Below are positions 7,544 through 9,699 of a DNA stretch of 9,699 bases, one piece after another. The notes under the pieces were generated by a model. The model searched no databases. It had not been told where the DNA came from and saw only the letters and a program-made list of their open reading frames with translations. Position 1 is the first letter of the stretch, and every line of letters starts with the position of its first letter. This DNA comes from JBEVNX01 sp040507895 (GTDB taxonomy: Bacteria; Desulfobacterota; Binatia; JACPRU01): contig JBEVNX010000215.1 of the NCBI GenBank assembly GCA_040507895.1, positions 1 through 9,699 on the forward strand, read 5' to 3'. Both the position numbers and the translations under genes were made by a program.

Positions 7544-8844
7544 GCCGCGTACTCGTTCGGCTGCGCGGGACGGAGGTCGAACGCGGCGGCGAGCTTGCCG
7601 ATGACGTCGACGAGCTGCTCGATCTCCGCCTGCGAGTTCGCGGCAGTCACCTGGATCCGAAAACCGACCTCGGTCTTGGGGACGAGCGGATACGCAGCGA
7701 GGGTCACGTAGATCCCGCTCTCGAACAGAAAGCGGCCTGCTGCGTCGATGTCTTCGTGGCGTGCAAGCGGAACTTCGATGATGGGAAAGCCCGACCGGTT
7801 GGGCGTGTGGATCCCCAATTGGTCGAGGCACTCGAGGACATGGGCGGTCTTTCGCCAGAGATCGGAGCGGATCTGCTCGCCGCGGGACTCGTTGACATCG
7901 AATCCGGCGAGCACGGTGGCGAGTGAGGCCGTCGGTGACGGGCCCGAGTAGAGATACGGCGGCGCCGCCGTCTTCAGAAGCTCTTTGAGCTGGGTCGGAC
8001 AGGCGATGAACGCGGCAAGCGACGAATAGGACTTCGAGAAGCCCGACACGAGGACAACGCCGTCGTAGGACTCGCCGTAATGCCGCACGACGCTGTTGCC
8101 CCGGACTCCGTACGGGCTGGGCTCGTCGTCCGACCGCTCTCCGATGACGCCGAACCCGTGCGCGTCGTCGACGTAGAGGATCGCGTCGTATCGACGTGCG
8201 ACGCGAGCGAACTCACGGATGTCGGGCGCGTTTCCGGTCATGCTGTTCACTCCGTCCATGCAGACGAGACGCGTCGTCGAACGGTCGGCCCGGAGAAGCT
8301 GGTCGAGATCGTCGGGGTCCTCGAACCGGAACCGCTTGACGGTGGCTCCGCGGGCCGAAGCGAACTGGCAACCGTCGTAGATCGTCTTGTGCGCTCGGTT
8401 GTCCACGAAGATCGTCCCGTCCCCCGCCAGCACAGGGATCACCGAAAGGTGGATGAGCGTGATCGTCGGAAGAACGAGCGCGTCCTCGCAGCCCAAGAGG
8501 GTAATGAGACGCTTCTCGATCTCCTCGTAGAGGACGGGGCTGCCGAGCATCCGCGACCAGCTGGGATGCGTGCCCCACTTCTCGAGATACGCCGGAACGG
8601 CGTCGAGGATCTCGCGGTCGAGATCGAGCCCGAGATAGTTACAAGACGCGAAATCGGCGAGCCATTTGTCTCCGATCCTGATCATCCGTCCGTCGATTTC
8701 GTCGATCACGGCGTCGGTCATCGGATTGGACCGCTCGAGCTCGGCCAGCTCACTGCAGGCCGCGACCCAGCGGTCGATCCAGCGTGTCGAGGCATGGGGG
8801 GACCGGTGGCCGACCGGCCGATAGGCACTCATGCGCACAAACAT
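7540..8844 (-). CDS. Alpha-oxoamine synthase family PLP enzyme (BioF/KBL/CqsA-like)
   Basis: A 434-residue fold-type I PLP enzyme of the family that condenses an amino acid with an acyl-thioester (AONS/BioF, KBL, serine palmitoyltransferase, CqsA/LqsA). The core begins at FASCNYLGL (65-73), followed by GTHPSWSRMLGS (91-102). His152 in RAHKTIYDG matches the PLP-stacking His, Asp226 and His229 in DDAHGFG match the cofactor-binding pair, and Lys271 in GFSKSYSS is the Schiff-base lysine. The usual SGxxAN phosphate-pocket segment is instead PTITLIHLS (126-134), so this is a divergent branch and bioF or kbl should not be assumed. No biotin or threonine-degradation genes lie nearby. ATG 8844 has GGAAG just upstream, although spacing is short; Met5 (ATG 8832) is an alternative. 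It is coupled by ATGA to the GGDEF/EAL gene and lies 55 nt after fabI, a possible supplier of acyl chains. Confidence 0.85.
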   Translation of the reverse strand: MFVRMSAYRPVGHRSPHASTRWIDRWVAACSELAELERSNPMTDAVIDEIDGRMIRIGDKWLADFASCNYLGLDLDREILDAVPAYLEKWGTHPSWSRMLGSPVLYEEIEKRLITLLGCEDALVLPTITLIHLSVIPVLAGDGTIFVDNRAHKTIYDGCQFASARGATVKRFRFEDPDDLDQLLRADRSTTRLVCMDGVNSMTGNAPDIREFARVARRYDAILYVDDAHGFGVIGERSDDEPSPYGVRGNSVVRHYGESYDGVVLVSGFSKSYSSLAAFIACPTQLKELLKTAAPPYLYSGPSPTASLATVLAGFDVNESRGEQIRSDLWRKTAHVLECLDQLGIHTPNRSGFPIIEVPLARHEDIDAAGRFLFESGIYVTLAAYPLVPKTEVGFRIQVTAANSQAEIEQLVDVIGKLAAAFDLRPAQPNEYAA

Positions 8845-8847
8845 CGT

Positions 8848-8886
8848 CTTCCGGGGCCCGTTTCTTTAGCGTCAAGCCCCCGGAAG
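8848..8886 (-). repeat. 9-bp inverted repeat before the PLP enzyme start
   Basis: CTTCCGGGG (8848-8856) and CCCCGGAAG (8878-8886) are exact inverted arms separated by 21 nt. In the minus-strand transcript the second arm holds GGAAG, the only ribosome-site-like sequence before ATG 8844, so folding would mask it. No U tract follows, so this does not look like an intrinsic terminator of fabI. A role in tuning the downstream gene, in binding a protein, or in mRNA processing is inferred only. Confidence 0.5.
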
Positions 8887-8899
8887 GAGGTTTGCAGCG

Positions 8900-9676
8900 C
8901 TACATGCCCATGGCGTGGTAGCCGGAATCGACGTAGAGCGTCGTGCCGGTGATGTTGTCCGCCTCGTCCGAGAGGAGGAAGGCCGCGGCCGCGCCGACGT
9001 CGTCCGAGTCGATCGGGCGGTGCAGTGGCGCGCGCTCCTCCACGATCGCTTCCATCGTCGGAAACCCTGCGATCGAGCGCGCGGCCAGCGTCCGGACCGG
9101 GCCGGCCGAGACCGCGTTGACCCGGATGTTCTTCTGCCCGAGATCCCAGGCGAGGTAACGGACGGACGCGTCGAGGGCCGCCTTGGCCACGCCCATGACG
9201 TTGTAATGGGGCACGGCGCGCTCTCCGCCGAGGTAGGTCATGGTGAGGATCGAGCCGCCGCCCGCCGCCTCCATGAGCGGCTCGGCGAGGCGCGAGGCGG
9301 CGACGAGCGAATACGCCGACACGTCGAGGGCGAGCCAGAAACGGTCGCGCGGCGTGTCCGTGAAACGGCCTTCGAGATCGCGCGCGTCGGCAAAGGCCAC
9401 CGAGTGGACGAGAAAGTCGAGCTGCCCGCCGAACGCCTCCCCCACCTCGGCGAATACCCGCTCCATTTCCCCGTCGGAGCGGACGTCGCACTCGGTGACA
9501 AGCGGGCTGGACACCGATTCCGCCAGCTCGCGCACGCCCTTCTCGATGCGCTCGCCCTGGTAGGTGAACGCGAGGGAGGCGCCTCCCTCGGCGAGCTTCT
9601 GCGCGATCGCCCACGCGATCGAGCGCCGGTTGGCGACCCCGAGCACGAGCCCGCGCTTGCCGGTGAAATCAGCCAA
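8900..9676 (-). CDS. fabI: Enoyl-[acyl-carrier-protein] reductase (NADH), FabI
   Basis: A 258-residue short-chain dehydrogenase of the FabI class, which reduces trans-2-enoyl-ACP in the last step of each type II fatty-acid elongation cycle in the cytosol. The nucleotide-binding start is GLVLGVANRRSIAWAIA (9-25), the FabI variant of the Rossmann glycine motif. CDVRSD (63-68) follows beta-3, HSVAFAD (91-97) lines the active site, and Tyr148, Tyr158 and Lys165 match E. coli FabI Tyr146, Tyr156 and Lys163 with a constant offset of two. Length equals the family norm (about 260). The start is TTG 9676: an in-frame TAA lies 12-14 bases upstream and no earlier ATG or GTG exists. No Shine-Dalgarno is visible in the 23 bases before it. 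It is the first visible gene of the minus-strand block; in many actinobacteria fabG lies next door, but the window ends here. Confidence 0.93.
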   Translation of the reverse strand: MADFTGKRGLVLGVANRRSIAWAIAQKLAEGGASLAFTYQGERIEKGVRELAESVSSPLVTECDVRSDGEMERVFAEVGEAFGGQLDFLVHSVAFADARDLEGRFTDTPRDRFWLALDVSAYSLVAASRLAEPLMEAAGGGSILTMTYLGGERAVPHYNVMGVAKAALDASVRYLAWDLGQKNIRVNAVSAGPVRTLAARSIAGFPTMEAIVEERAPLHRPIDSDDVGAAAAFLLSDEADNITGTTLYVDSGYHAMGM

Positions 9677-9699
9677 AGCGGGAGCAGTTTATTGTCGCG

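Noticed and set aside
8870..8875. TTGACG on the minus strand as a -35 box for the PLP enzyme
   Set aside because: No -10-like hexamer occurs at 16-18 bases downstream; that position is GC-rich and inside the inverted repeat.
8080..8952. Long plus-strand open frame opposite the PLP enzyme
   Set aside because: It is antisense to well-conserved catalytic motifs and shows no recognisable domain.

Overview
The window is high-GC, gene-dense and uses GTG and TTG starts. The protein types (YbdK-type carboxylate-amine ligase, AhpE/BCP-like peroxiredoxin, EntS-type MFS, FabI) fit a deep-branching actinobacterium such as a member of Thermoleophilia. That placement is a weak inference from composition and protein flavour. 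There are two converging gene blocks and no RNA gene, CRISPR array or mobile element that I can see.

Plus-strand block (1-3033): the C-terminal 230 residues of a carboxylate-amine ligase (glutamate-cysteine ligase type 2 family) run into a peroxiredoxin through an ATGA overlap. The peroxiredoxin frame (692-1153) is interrupted by one in-frame TGA at 824-826. This TGA is codon 45, exactly where the peroxidatic cysteine of AhpE/BCP-type peroxiredoxins belongs. The frame continues with correct peroxiredoxin sequence to TAA at 1151, and a perfect 6-bp hairpin with an AGGG loop follows the TGA at a distance suitable for a bacterial SECIS element. I read it as a selenocysteine peroxiredoxin. It is followed, probably with a 70-nt overlap, by a large polytopic membrane protein resembling membrane glycosyltransferases (GT-C/YfhO type).

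Minus-strand block (9676 down to 3082): fabI (enoyl-ACP reductase), then after 55 nt carrying a 9-bp inverted repeat an alpha-oxoamine synthase family PLP enzyme. This is coupled by ATGA to a membrane-anchored GAF-like/PAS/GGDEF/EAL protein with intact cyclase and phosphodiesterase motifs. An 11-nt overlap leads to an MFS exporter. The order fatty-acid enzyme, acyl-condensing PLP enzyme, membrane c-di-GMP protein, exporter invites comparison with CqsA/LqsA-type small-molecule signalling, but this is a hypothesis.

The two blocks meet tail to tail in a 48-bp gap (3034-3081) with no convincing terminator. The main discovery candidate is the selenocysteine peroxiredoxin. Conventional gene calling would split it into a 44-residue piece and a GTG-started 90-residue piece.
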